From Bacilli bacterium (GTDB lineage: Bacteria > Bacillota_I > Bacilli_A > RF39 > UBA660), in contig JAEDJT010000023.1 of NCBI GenBank assembly GCA_016296185.1, positions 1-23,903 on the forward strand: a DNA stretch of 23,903 bases, in the 5' to 3' direction. The translations under genes were made by a program, and so were the position numbers. Below are positions 15,434 through 22,459 of this stretch, piece after piece; position 1 is the stretch's first letter; every line of letters starts with the position of its first letter. The notes below the pieces were generated by a model. It made no database searches, was not told where the DNA came from, and worked only from the letters and a program-made list of their open reading frames with translations.

Positions 15434-15562
15434 TTTTATATCTCCTTTCGTCTATATCTAGTATAGGCTCGCTCCGTAATGAATTACCCGATAATTTTTA
15501 GAATCAGTTGTAACAACTCCTCCTAGTGTATCGGCAACCTCACACATCTACGCAGTCATACA
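15434..15562 (-). ncRNA. Structured 5' leader of the S10 operon (putative regulatory RNA)
   Basis: The leader transcribed before rpsJ can form several local hairpins on the minus strand. One is GTGT/ACAC with a 12-base loop (15526-15529 with 15542-15545). A second is a 5-bp stem with a 3-base loop (15506-15518), a third a 5-bp stem with a CCCGA-complement loop (15482-15496), and a fourth a 5-bp stem (15452-15466) just upstream of the AAAGGAG site. It is markedly more GC-rich than other intergenic DNA here and has no open frame of note. It may be an autoregulatory ribosomal-protein leader; I cannot match it to a named family from memory. Confidence 0.55.
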
Positions 15563-15568
15563 GTTTTC

Positions 15569-15597
15569 ATTTTAACAAAGAAGTCCCATAAAATCAA
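15569..15597 (-). promoter_or_regulatory. Promoter of the S10-spc-alpha operon
   Basis: On the minus strand TTGATT (-35, 15592-15597) is followed after 17 bases by TAAAAT (-10, 15569-15574), with an extended TG one base before the -10. The predicted start is near 15562. No other equally good promoter was noticed inside the 28-gene run, so it probably drives the whole operon. Confidence 0.75.
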
Positions 15598-15635
15598 GTA
15601 TTTCTTGCAATTTTTTTAATTTTTTTTAATGCAAT

Positions 15636-15660
15636 AAAAAAGAACATTTTTCATGTTCTT
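15636..15660 (-). terminator. Intrinsic terminator after the gpmI homologue
   Basis: On the minus strand, the stem AAGAACAT / ATGTTCTT (15653-15660 with 15640-15647), a GAAAA loop and a run of T form a clear rho-independent terminator. The stem starts within the stop codon of the gene upstream. It separates that gene from the S10 operon promoter. Confidence 0.85.
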
Positions 15661-17161
15661 ATTTTTTTTCTAATAAAATTTCTGTTTTTTTCATCTCTTT
15701 TGGTATAGCTATATCCATATATTTTAAAATTGTTGGAGCTACATTTGTTAAATTTCCATTATTTAATTTAACTTTTTTATCCATAATTACAAAAGGTACA
15801 GGACTTGTAGTATTTCTTGTAATAATTGAATTATTTCTATCTATTATAGTATCTGCTTTACCATGACTTCCTAATATTATTACTTTATAGAAGTTTTCTT
15901 GAGCTGTTTCAATTATTTTTCCTAAGCATACGTCAATTGCTTGTAATGCATTAATTGTTGCTTGATAGTTACCTGTATGTCCTACTTCACTAGCATTAGG
16001 GAAATTAGCAAATATAAAATCATAATCTTTTTCCATACAATCTATTATTGTTTTAGCTACTGTTAATGAATTCATTTCGGGTTTTAAATCATAATTGTCT
16101 ACTTTTGGTGATTCTATTGTATAGATATCGCAACTTTTAATACCTTCATCTTTGCCACCATTTAGATTATATATTATTTTATCTATATTACAACTTTCAG
16201 CTATTATTGCTTGTTGTAATCCTAATTCCGAAATATATTCATTTAATGTATGGTCTATTTTACTATTTTCAAATATATTGTTTTTATTCAATTCTTTATT
16301 AATAGGATATAGACTATATACATTTATTTTTTCATTATATATATTAAATCCTGAGAATAAATCATCAACCATTGAATTATATAGTTGAACTTGATTATTT
16401 TTTTCATAATTCATAAATAATACAGCATCATTTTTCTTTATATTACTAAAGTTAGATGTTTTTAGCGGTGGAATATATTCGTCTGATAGTTTTTTAGAAT
16501 AGCAAAGTTTTATTGTTCTATTAATATCTAGTGCTTCTATACCTTCTCCATCAAATAACAGTTTATAATATATTTTTGTTCTTTTATAATCTTTTGTATA
16601 GTCTAACGCATAATATCTTCCACAAATAGAAGCTATTTTTGTTGTTTCGTCTAAGAATGGTGTAATTTCATCTATGTATTTTGTAACTGAATACTTGTCA
16701 CAATCTCTTCCATCTGATACTACATGTATATATATGTTATTTCTTACATTAGCTTTTTTAAATTCATTTAGCATTAGTTTTAAATGATCTATGTGAGATG
16801 ATACTCCACCATCTGATAATAAAGTAATAATATGAAGGTTCTTTTTATCTTGTCTTAAATCTTTTAATAATTTAGTAAACACTATGTTGTTTTTAAATGT
16901 TGTTTTCTTTAAATTATCTAATGTTGTAGTTAGTTTATTATTTATACTTCTTCCACTACCTATAAGTTTATGTCCAAGAGCACTATTACCACATTGACCA
17001 TCTGGTAGCCCAACGGCTTTACCACTCGACTTTAACAAGCAATGTGGGTAATTGTTCCAGATACTTATAAAATTGGTCATACCTGCATTTTTAACGGCAT
17101 TTCCATATATATCTTCTCTCATACCAAAACCATCTAATACTATTGTTAAGATTTTCTTCAT
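15659..17161 (-). CDS. gpmI: Phosphoglycerate mutase (cofactor-independent) homologue with degenerate active site
   Basis: The 500 residues align end to end with iPGM (3-phosphoglycerate to 2-phosphoglycerate), an alkaline-phosphatase-superfamily enzyme. Matches include LDGFG (D10), GLPDGQCGNSALGH (S60), SDGRD (R152, D153), CGRYYALD (R182), SPKVDNYDLKPEM, VGHTG (H395) and the SHG of residues 432-434 (H433). Compared from memory with the Geobacillus enzyme, many key residues are changed. Metal ligands D403, D444 and H462 become S391, S432 and N450. Substrate residues H123, R191, R261, R264 and K336 become S121, Y188, E253, N256 and N325. The frame is intact, so it is not a decaying pseudogene. 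It may be inactive, regulatory or of new specificity; the symbol marks homology only. An AAGGAG site precedes the ATG. Confidence 0.85.
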   Translation of the reverse strand: MKKILTIVLDGFGMREDIYGNAVKNAGMTNFISIWNNYPHCLLKSSGKAVGLPDGQCGNSALGHKLIGSGRSINNKLTTTLDNLKKTTFKNNIVFTKLLKDLRQDKKNLHIITLLSDGGVSSHIDHLKLMLNEFKKANVRNNIYIHVVSDGRDCDKYSVTKYIDEITPFLDETTKIASICGRYYALDYTKDYKRTKIYYKLLFDGEGIEALDINRTIKLCYSKKLSDEYIPPLKTSNFSNIKKNDAVLFMNYEKNNQVQLYNSMVDDLFSGFNIYNEKINVYSLYPINKELNKNNIFENSKIDHTLNEYISELGLQQAIIAESCNIDKIIYNLNGGKDEGIKSCDIYTIESPKVDNYDLKPEMNSLTVAKTIIDCMEKDYDFIFANFPNASEVGHTGNYQATINALQAIDVCLGKIIETAQENFYKVIILGSHGKADTIIDRNNSIITRNTTSPVPFVIMDKKVKLNNGNLTNVAPTILKYMDIAIPKEMKKTEILLEKK

Positions 17162-17193
17162 ATTACCATTCTCCTTATATATAATAACATAAT

Positions 17194-17228
17194 AAAAAAA
17201 GAAATTACAAGCGTTGTAATTTCTTTTT
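17194..17228 (-). terminator. Intrinsic terminator after the Spo0A-C gene
   Basis: An 11-bp perfect stem AGAAATTACAA / TTGTAATTTCT (17200-17210 with 17214-17224), a 3-base loop and seven T on the minus strand (17200-17194). A-T pairs extend the stem into the stop codon of the gene at 17227. The plus strand also has a T-run, so it could work both ways. Confidence 0.85.
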
Positions 17229-17592
17229 ATGCGTTAATTTTATTATATTTCAAAAGCAAGTCATCAACAATTATTGATATGAATTCTCCATTTGTAGGTT
17301 TTGCTTTTTCATAATCCACACAATAACCAAACAATTCATTACTGAATTCATAATCTCCTCTGGTCCATCCAGTTTCAATAGCTGTTCTAATGCATCTTTC
17401 GATGTTTTCTTTTCTTGTTCCAAATGCTTCTGCTACTGTTGGATATATTCCTTTGGTAATCCTTGTTAATAACATAGGATTATTATAGCATTCGAAAATC
17501 GCCTTTCTTAAATAATGATATCCGTTCTTATCAGGTGCTATACCTAATCTTTTTAATATTTCACTTATTTCTTCTAATAGTTCTTTTTCCAT
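17227..17592 (-). CDS. Stand-alone Spo0A C-terminal DNA-binding domain protein
   Basis: The whole 121-residue protein corresponds to the effector domain of the sporulation master regulator Spo0A (Spo0A_C family). Diagnostic features are GYHYLRKAI (24-32), ITKGIYPTVAEAFGT (45-59), the recognition-helix region IERCIRTAIETGWTRG (64-79), FGY (88-90) and KPTNGEFI (98-105). There is no receiver domain, and the 56 bases upstream leave no room for one, so phosphorelay control is not possible within this protein. The ATG has a strong AAGGGGG site. It lies between tpiA and gpmI. It is probably a constitutive or dimer-regulated DNA-binding protein; targets are unknown. One recognition-helix position that I recall as His in Bacillus is Thr70 here. 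Confidence 0.9.
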   Translation of the reverse strand: MEKELLEEISEILKRLGIAPDKNGYHYLRKAIFECYNNPMLLTRITKGIYPTVAEAFGTRKENIERCIRTAIETGWTRGDYEFSNELFGYCVDYEKAKPTNGEFISIIVDDLLLKYNKINA

Positions 17593-17629
17593 ATTTATTC
17601 CCCCTTATTATTCTTTTTTACCACAACAT

Positions 17630-17657
17630 AGTATACTTTTCAGTCATTTTATGTCGT
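17630..17657 (-). promoter_or_regulatory. Possible promoter of the Spo0A-C gene
   Basis: A TATACT -10 (17630-17635) has ACGACA (17652-17657) 16 bases upstream on the minus strand, overlapping the tpiA stop. The match is moderate. No terminator was seen between tpiA and this gene, so read-through is also possible. Confidence 0.35.
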
Positions 17658-18368
17658 TAATATTTCAATTATAGATTTTAAACTATCGCTATCTGTTGAT
17701 TTTGAACCTATTATAATTCCATCTAGGCTGTTAATTTCTTTTATCAGTCTAATCTTTTTATTATCCACACCACCTCCATAAATTACTTTTGGATTTACTT
17801 CATAATAACTATTAACAATAGCCTTTATTGTATTAATAGTTTTTTCTATTTCTTCTTTATTAATATTATTTTCATTACCAATCATCCAAGATGGTTCATA
17901 AGATATTATTATTTTATCTATTGAATCATATGGAAGATTGTTATATATGTTTGCAATTTGACTTTCTATTACTGATAACGTTTTATTAGTATCATACTCT
18001 TCTTTCGTTTCACCAATTGATAATATTGGTTTTATGTCATTATCAGTTAATAGTATTATTTTATCTATTATATCTTTAGTAGTTTCATTATATTCTTTTC
18101 TTTCATAATGACCAACTAAACAATATTTAACATTGTTATTTTTTAAACTTTTAACACTTATTTCTCCTGTATAAGCTCCTTCTTCATACTTGGATACATT
18201 TTGTGCTGCCAATTTAATTTTATTATTATTAAAAAAATGCATATCTATTGCTTGTGGAGCTATTATTAATTCTACTTTGTCTGATTGTTGTTCAACATCT
18301 TTTTGATATGTTTTATAATCTTGTTTAAGATTATATTGTTTTAAATTACATATTACTAGTTTCTTCAT
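17649..18368 (-). CDS. tpiA: Triosephosphate isomerase, divergent
   Basis: Interconverts dihydroxyacetone phosphate and glyceraldehyde 3-phosphate. I start at 18368 (MKKLVICNLKQY, 239 aa) because it aligns with the family N-terminus; the upstream ATG at 18401 would add 11 unrelated residues inside pgk. Catalytic residues are kept: N8 and K10 (NxK), H87 and E89 (GHYER), E158 (YEPSW). AQNVSKYEEGAYTGE also fits. Departures from the usual pattern are the Ser after the catalytic His (Y88), loop 6 (WMIGNENN), the Ser of YGGS (G200) and the GG of the phosphate-binding end (GS, 221-222). The gene overlaps pgk by 23 bases, and no strong ribosome site is visible, so translation is probably coupled to pgk. 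Confidence 0.9.
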   Translation of the reverse strand: MKKLVICNLKQYNLKQDYKTYQKDVEQQSDKVELIIAPQAIDMHFFNNNKIKLAAQNVSKYEEGAYTGEISVKSLKNNNVKYCLVGHYERKEYNETTKDIIDKIILLTDNDIKPILSIGETKEEYDTNKTLSVIESQIANIYNNLPYDSIDKIIISYEPSWMIGNENNINKEEIEKTINTIKAIVNSYYEVNPKVIYGGGVDNKKIRLIKEINSLDGIIIGSKSTDSDSLKSIIEILTT

Positions 18369-19548
18369 CTTGAATGTTATCAATTGCAGGTAATCCGCCA
18401 TTTATAATGTACTCTAGAGTTGCTCCACCACCTGTTGATAAGAAATCAAATCTATCTTGTAGTTGGAAATGTTTTACTGCACTTACACCGTCTCCACCAC
18501 CAACTATTTTTATTGCATTACTATTTACTATATTATTTAGCATTTCTCTTGTACCTGTTGCAAATTTTGATTCTTCATATTTACCACATGTACCATTTAC
18601 AAATATTGTATTTGATTTATCAATTATTTCTTTATATTTATTTAATGTCTTTATTCCGATATCATAAATAATATCATCATCTGTTACTTCATTTATGTTT
18701 ACATGGTTTATATACTCTTTATCATATACTCTACCAATCATTGCATCTAAAGGTAACAATATTTTTTCTTTATTGTTTATTAATATACTTCTTATTCTTG
18801 TTAATGTTTCTTCATCTGTAGTTCTTAATGATGATCCTACATTTATTTCTAATGTATGTAAGCATGAGTTAGCTATACCTCCTGTAATAAGTAAGTTATC
18901 ACATTTAGGTAATAGTGATTCTATTAAATCTACTTTATCTTCAACTTTTGCTCCGCCCATTACGATAGTAAATGGTTTTTCTGCATTAAGAATATTCTTA
19001 TCTAGCATTTCAACTTCTTTTTGTACTAAAAATCCTATACAGCTTGGAATATATTTAGCTACTCCATATGTAGATGCATGTTTTCTATGAGATGATCCGA
19101 ATGCATCTAAACAGAATATATCAGCCAATCCTGACCAATACATTGCTAATTGTGCATCGTTTCCACTTTCTAGTTTATCTGGAACATCTTCAAATCTTGT
19201 ATTTTCTAATATAATTACTTCACCTGGTTTCATCGAACCGATTTTAGCTTCTAGATATAAGCTTCTTGTTTGTTTAGAAAAGATTACCTTAGTATTTAAA
19301 AGTTTTTGTAATTTTATAGCTACTGGTGCTAATGAATTATTTTTTTTGTCTTCTTCGTTTTTCACTTTTCCAAAATGAGATAATATTACTACTTTTGCAT
19401 TGTTACGAATTAAATATTCTATTGTTTCTAGTGATGCAACAATTTTACTATCATCTAATATGTTTCCATTTTCTATCGGAACATTAAAGTCACATCTTAG
19501 CAATACTACTTTATTATTTACATCCATATCTTGTATTCTTTTTTTCAT
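18346..19548 (-). CDS. pgk: Phosphoglycerate kinase, divergent
   Basis: Transfers phosphate between 1,3-bisphosphoglycerate and ADP. The 400 residues show both Rossmann lobes: LLRCDFNVP (16-24), ILSHFG (55-60), ILENTRF (113-119), LDAFGSSHRKHAS (147-159), MGGAKVEDK (197-205), TGGIAN and the C-terminal VGGGDG (349-354) with FLSTGGGATLEY. Usual residues replaced here include the catalytic Arg of DDxRI (K35), the Arg of SHxGR (K61) and the Lys of the GGGMAxTFLK motif (H231). WNGPxG reads VNGTCG. The frame is intact. It is first in a pgk-tpiA unit with its own promoter. AATAGGGTG precedes the ATG. Activity is likely but should not be assumed. Confidence 0.93.
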   Translation of the reverse strand: MKKRIQDMDVNNKVVLLRCDFNVPIENGNILDDSKIVASLETIEYLIRNNAKVVILSHFGKVKNEEDKKNNSLAPVAIKLQKLLNTKVIFSKQTRSLYLEAKIGSMKPGEVIILENTRFEDVPDKLESGNDAQLAMYWSGLADIFCLDAFGSSHRKHASTYGVAKYIPSCIGFLVQKEVEMLDKNILNAEKPFTIVMGGAKVEDKVDLIESLLPKCDNLLITGGIANSCLHTLEINVGSSLRTTDEETLTRIRSILINNKEKILLPLDAMIGRVYDKEYINHVNINEVTDDDIIYDIGIKTLNKYKEIIDKSNTIFVNGTCGKYEESKFATGTREMLNNIVNSNAIKIVGGGDGVSAVKHFQLQDRFDFLSTGGGATLEYIINGGLPAIDNIQDEETSNM

Positions 19549-19566
19549 ATTATCACCCTATTTTTT

Positions 19567-19595
19567 ATTATTTATTACATAACTATAAAAGTCAA
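19567..19595 (-). promoter_or_regulatory. Promoter of pgk-tpiA
   Basis: TTGACT (-35, 19590-19595) and AATAAT (-10, 19567-19572) on the minus strand are separated by 17 bases, each one mismatch from consensus. It lies just downstream of the gap terminator, consistent with pgk-tpiA being a separate transcription unit. Confidence 0.55.
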
Positions 19596-19616
19596 TTTGA
19601 GATTATATTTGTTTAC

Positions 19617-19639
19617 AAAAAAAGTGTCTAAGACACTTA
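19617..19639 (-). terminator. Intrinsic terminator after gap
   Basis: Stem AAGTGTC / GACACTT (19632-19638 with 19622-19628), a 3-base loop and a T-run on the minus strand. The stem begins inside the gap stop codon. It is the most GC-rich stem among the terminators in this window. Confidence 0.85.
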
Positions 19640-20650
19640 TTTTTGTATATTCATTAATTTTTTTGCTGTTCTCATCATTTGAGCTGTATAACCCATTTCG
19701 TTATCGTACCATGCAATTATTTTTACTAATTGTTTTCCGTCAGCATCTAAAACATTTGTTGATAATCCATCAACTAAAGCTCCTGTTTTTTTACCAAGAA
19801 TATCACTTGATACTACAGGATCCATTGTAATCTTAATTGTTTCTGATTGATTATCTTCAAATAGTTTATTAATCTCTTCAACTGTTGTATTTCTTTTTAG
19901 TTCTAATGTTACATCAATAACTGATCCATCAGATACTGGAACTCTAAATGCATTTCCATCTAGTTTTCCTGATATTGAAGGTATTACTTTTCCAATAGCG
20001 CTTGCTGCTCCTGTAGAAGCTGGAACTATGTTCATAGCACATGCTCTACCACGTCTAGCCATAATACCTTTTTTATGAGGTATATCTAATGTAGCTTGAT
20101 CATTTGTATAGGCATGAACTGTAGTCATATATCCTTTTTCAATACCAATGTTATCTTCAATTAATTTTAATACTGGAGCTAAACAGTTAGTAGTACAAGA
20201 AGCAGCTGATATAACTGTTTCTGAGCCGTCTAATGTTTCATCATTAACGTTTGCTACAATTGTTTTCATTTCTCCTTTACCTGGAGCTGAAATAATTACT
20301 TTTTTAGCACCTGCTTTAATATGTTTTTCTGCATCTTCTTTCGCAGTAAATAATCCAGTACATTCTAGTACAACATCTACTCCTAATTCATCCCAAGGTA
20401 GATTTTCTGGATTTTTTTCTGCATATACTTTTATTTTTTTTCTATTATTAATAATTAATTCATCTTCATCGTGACTAATTAAATCTTCATGAAATGTTCT
20501 ATGATTTGTATCATATTTTAATAGGTAAGCTAATGTTTCTGCATCTGTTAAATCATTAATTGCAACTACATCAAAATCGCTACCTGTAATCATTTCTCTA
20601 AATGCTAGACGTCCAATACGTCCAAATCCGTTTATTGCTACTTTTATCAT
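19637..20650 (-). CDS. gap: Glyceraldehyde-3-phosphate dehydrogenase (NAD-type)
   Basis: Oxidises glyceraldehyde 3-phosphate to 1,3-bisphosphoglycerate. The 337 residues carry the NAD-binding start INGFGRIGRLAFREM (8-22 region), an Asp in VVAINDLTD expected of NAD-preferring enzymes, the catalytic Cys in AASCTTNCLAP, the catalytic His in TTVHAYTND, the phosphate-site Arg in ARRGRAC, and WYDNEMGY near the end. It looks fully canonical, unlike the neighbouring pgk, tpiA and gpmI homologues. It lies 15 bases after the nucleoside kinase gene and is probably co-transcribed with it. GAATAGAGGAAATAAA precedes the ATG. Confidence 0.98.
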   Translation of the reverse strand: MIKVAINGFGRIGRLAFREMITGSDFDVVAINDLTDAETLAYLLKYDTNHRTFHEDLISHDEDELIINNRKKIKVYAEKNPENLPWDELGVDVVLECTGLFTAKEDAEKHIKAGAKKVIISAPGKGEMKTIVANVNDETLDGSETVISAASCTTNCLAPVLKLIEDNIGIEKGYMTTVHAYTNDQATLDIPHKKGIMARRGRACAMNIVPASTGAASAIGKVIPSISGKLDGNAFRVPVSDGSVIDVTLELKRNTTVEEINKLFEDNQSETIKITMDPVVSSDILGKKTGALVDGLSTNVLDADGKQLVKIIAWYDNEMGYTAQMMRTAKKLMNIQK

Positions 20651-20665
20651 TTTATTTCCTCTATT

Positions 20666-22336
20666 CTATTCGTAATTTTCAAAGGAACTTTTTCCTATGA
20701 ATTCTCTTAATATTGAATCTTCTGGTACGTAATCTGATGGGATTGTAAAGAAGTTTCTCATTGAGTTTATTAATCTTCTTGATTCGTTGTAAGATGGTGA
20801 ATTACTCTTAACTGAATATAATAATGGTTCTACAAATACTTTTAATACACCTATTTCATATACTAATGAAGTATTTAGTATTTTATCTACATTATTAATG
20901 AATGGGAAGATATATTTTTCTTCTCCATCTCTAACTTTATTCCAATAAGCTATTGTTGCTCCTACATCTGTTGCGCGTGTTCTATTATCTCTAACAATTC
21001 TTCTCATTAATCTTAAGTCTGTTGTAGAAATATAGTTATGTCTATCAATATTTAATGGCATAAATGGACTTAAATATACTTTGTATTTTAATGATGGATC
21101 TAAATCTGGAGTCATTTCATCATTTATACAATGTAACCCTTCCATTAGAATAATTGTGTTATCTTCAATTTTTATTGGATCACCTTTATATTCTTTTTCG
21201 CCTGTTATAAAGTTATATGTTGGTAAATCAACTTTTTTACCAGCTATTAAATCTTTTAATTGTTTATTCAATAGTTTTAAATCTAACGCTTCTAAACATT
21301 CGAAATCATAATTTCCATTCTCATCTTTTGGAGAATCTACTAAATTTTTAAAGTAGTTATCTACTGAAATAACTAAAACTTCATATCCTCTACTTCTTAA
21401 TTGTAGTGCAATTTTTTTAGTAGTAGTTGTTTTACCTGATGATGATGGTCCTGCAAATAATACGAATCTTGCTTTCTTTTTAATTACATCAGATACTAAA
21501 TCAGATATTTCGTTATTAAAGTGTGTTTCTGTAATTCTAATAATATTATCTATTTTACAATCTGATACATATTTATTAACATCAGATAAATATTTTGCTT
21601 CAATTGATTCAATCCATTTTTTAGATTCTTCAAAACATTTAATAACATTTTGATAATGAATGTATTCAGGTACTTTATATTTTGTCTTTGGTGATGGGAA
21701 CAATAATACTAATTTATTATCTCCTAAGAAAACTAAGTCGTAACTTGTTAAACAACCTGTACTATAAGGCATTTCAGCATAAAAATAATTTAATGAATTT
21801 TTTAATTTATAAATAGATACAATATTATTTGTAACATTATGAATATTATTAGCTTTTTCACTTGCTTTTACTTTATTGTAATATGCAATAGCTTCTTTCT
21901 TTTCAACATTTAAACTATATATTCTTTCATCAGCTTCTATTATTTCATTCATCTTAGCTTTTAATTTTTTTGCATCACTTAAGTTGAATTTCTTTTCACC
22001 AATGATTGTCATATGAATTCCATTAGCTATAGAATGATCAAATGTAACTTCATATTCACCATTAAATTCTTCTTTTAAAGCTGTTTCTGTTACAAATTCT
22101 AAACCTACTTTATTTATTTTATATCCATTAAATGTATTTGAATCTAGAAATGTTACTTTTGTAGATCTATTAATTTGTGTATCTAAAGGTACTACTTCAT
22201 TATTTATTTCTGCACCAACTATACTTAACTTCATTTTAGGTTGATATATTTTACTTAATTCATATAATGTAGTCCCTTTTTCAATTTCTAACTCTTCACC
22301 ATTTTGAAAAATAACTGTTGTTCTATTATTCGCCAT
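20666..22336 (-). CDS. Uridine/nucleoside kinase-like protein with ThrRS-type N-terminal domains
   Basis: A 556-residue fusion. Residues 5-64 resemble a TGS domain (IFQNGEELEIEKGTTLYEL). Residues about 70-215 resemble the threonyl/alanyl-tRNA synthetase second additional (editing) domain, keeping an H-x6-H pair (H101, H108) but with a poorly kept second metal half around C195. Residues 290-500 are a P-loop kinase of the uridine kinase/phosphoribulokinase family: Walker A GPSSSGKTT (296-304), SVDNYF (324-329), a YNF substrate region (374-376) and MEGLH (398-402). Fusions of this type are known in Clostridia and Thermotogae, usually annotated as nucleoside kinase. It is probably cytosolic pyrimidine salvage, with the tRNA-synthetase-like part of unknown role. 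It heads the unit with gap and has its own promoter. Confidence 0.92.
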   Translation of the reverse strand: MANNRTTVIFQNGEELEIEKGTTLYELSKIYQPKMKLSIVGAEINNEVVPLDTQINRSTKVTFLDSNTFNGYKINKVGLEFVTETALKEEFNGEYEVTFDHSIANGIHMTIIGEKKFNLSDAKKLKAKMNEIIEADERIYSLNVEKKEAIAYYNKVKASEKANNIHNVTNNIVSIYKLKNSLNYFYAEMPYSTGCLTSYDLVFLGDNKLVLLFPSPKTKYKVPEYIHYQNVIKCFEESKKWIESIEAKYLSDVNKYVSDCKIDNIIRITETHFNNEISDLVSDVIKKKARFVLFAGPSSSGKTTTTKKIALQLRSRGYEVLVISVDNYFKNLVDSPKDENGNYDFECLEALDLKLLNKQLKDLIAGKKVDLPTYNFITGEKEYKGDPIKIEDNTIILMEGLHCINDEMTPDLDPSLKYKVYLSPFMPLNIDRHNYISTTDLRLMRRIVRDNRTRATDVGATIAYWNKVRDGEEKYIFPFINNVDKILNTSLVYEIGVLKVFVEPLLYSVKSNSPSYNESRRLINSMRNFFTIPSDYVPEDSILREFIGKSSFENYE

Positions 22337-22360
22337 ATTATCCCTCTTATCCTATTATTA

Positions 22361-22389
22361 ATTATACTAAAGATAAACTAGTTTGTCAT
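22361..22389 (-). promoter_or_regulatory. Promoter of the nucleoside kinase-gap unit
   Basis: On the minus strand ATGACA (-35, 22384-22389) is followed after 17 bases by a perfect TATAAT (-10, 22361-22366). An AGAGGGA ribosome site then precedes the ATG at 22336. Good match and spacing. Confidence 0.65.
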
Positions 22390-22426
22390 AGTATTTTTTA
22401 TATCTTATGTTAAGTAGGTGATTTTA

Positions 22427-22435
22427 TGATATAAT
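22427..22435 (+). promoter_or_regulatory. Extended -10 promoter of the surface hydrolase gene
   Basis: TG-A-TATAAT (22427-22435) is a perfect extended -10 located 24 bases before the ATG at 22460. The -35 position (ATGTTA) is poor, which is usual for extended -10 promoters. A GAGGGA ribosome site lies between it and the start. Confidence 0.5.
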
Positions 22436-22459
22436 AAATTATCAGAATAGAGGGATTAT

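Noticed and set aside
15434..15562. T-box or amino acid riboswitch in the rpsJ leader
   Set aside because: I could not find the T-box antiterminator consensus or a terminator stem with a T-run in the leader, and the downstream genes are ribosomal.
16401..16600. Possible frameshift or pseudogene in the mutase homologue
   Set aside because: The reading frame is continuous, the length is normal, and the C-terminal motifs align in register, so substitutions rather than frame damage explain the divergence.
17651..17657. TGTCGTT near the Spo0A-C gene as an 0A box
   Set aside because: It differs from TGTCGAA at two positions and lies within the tpiA end. One weak match is not evidence of autoregulation.
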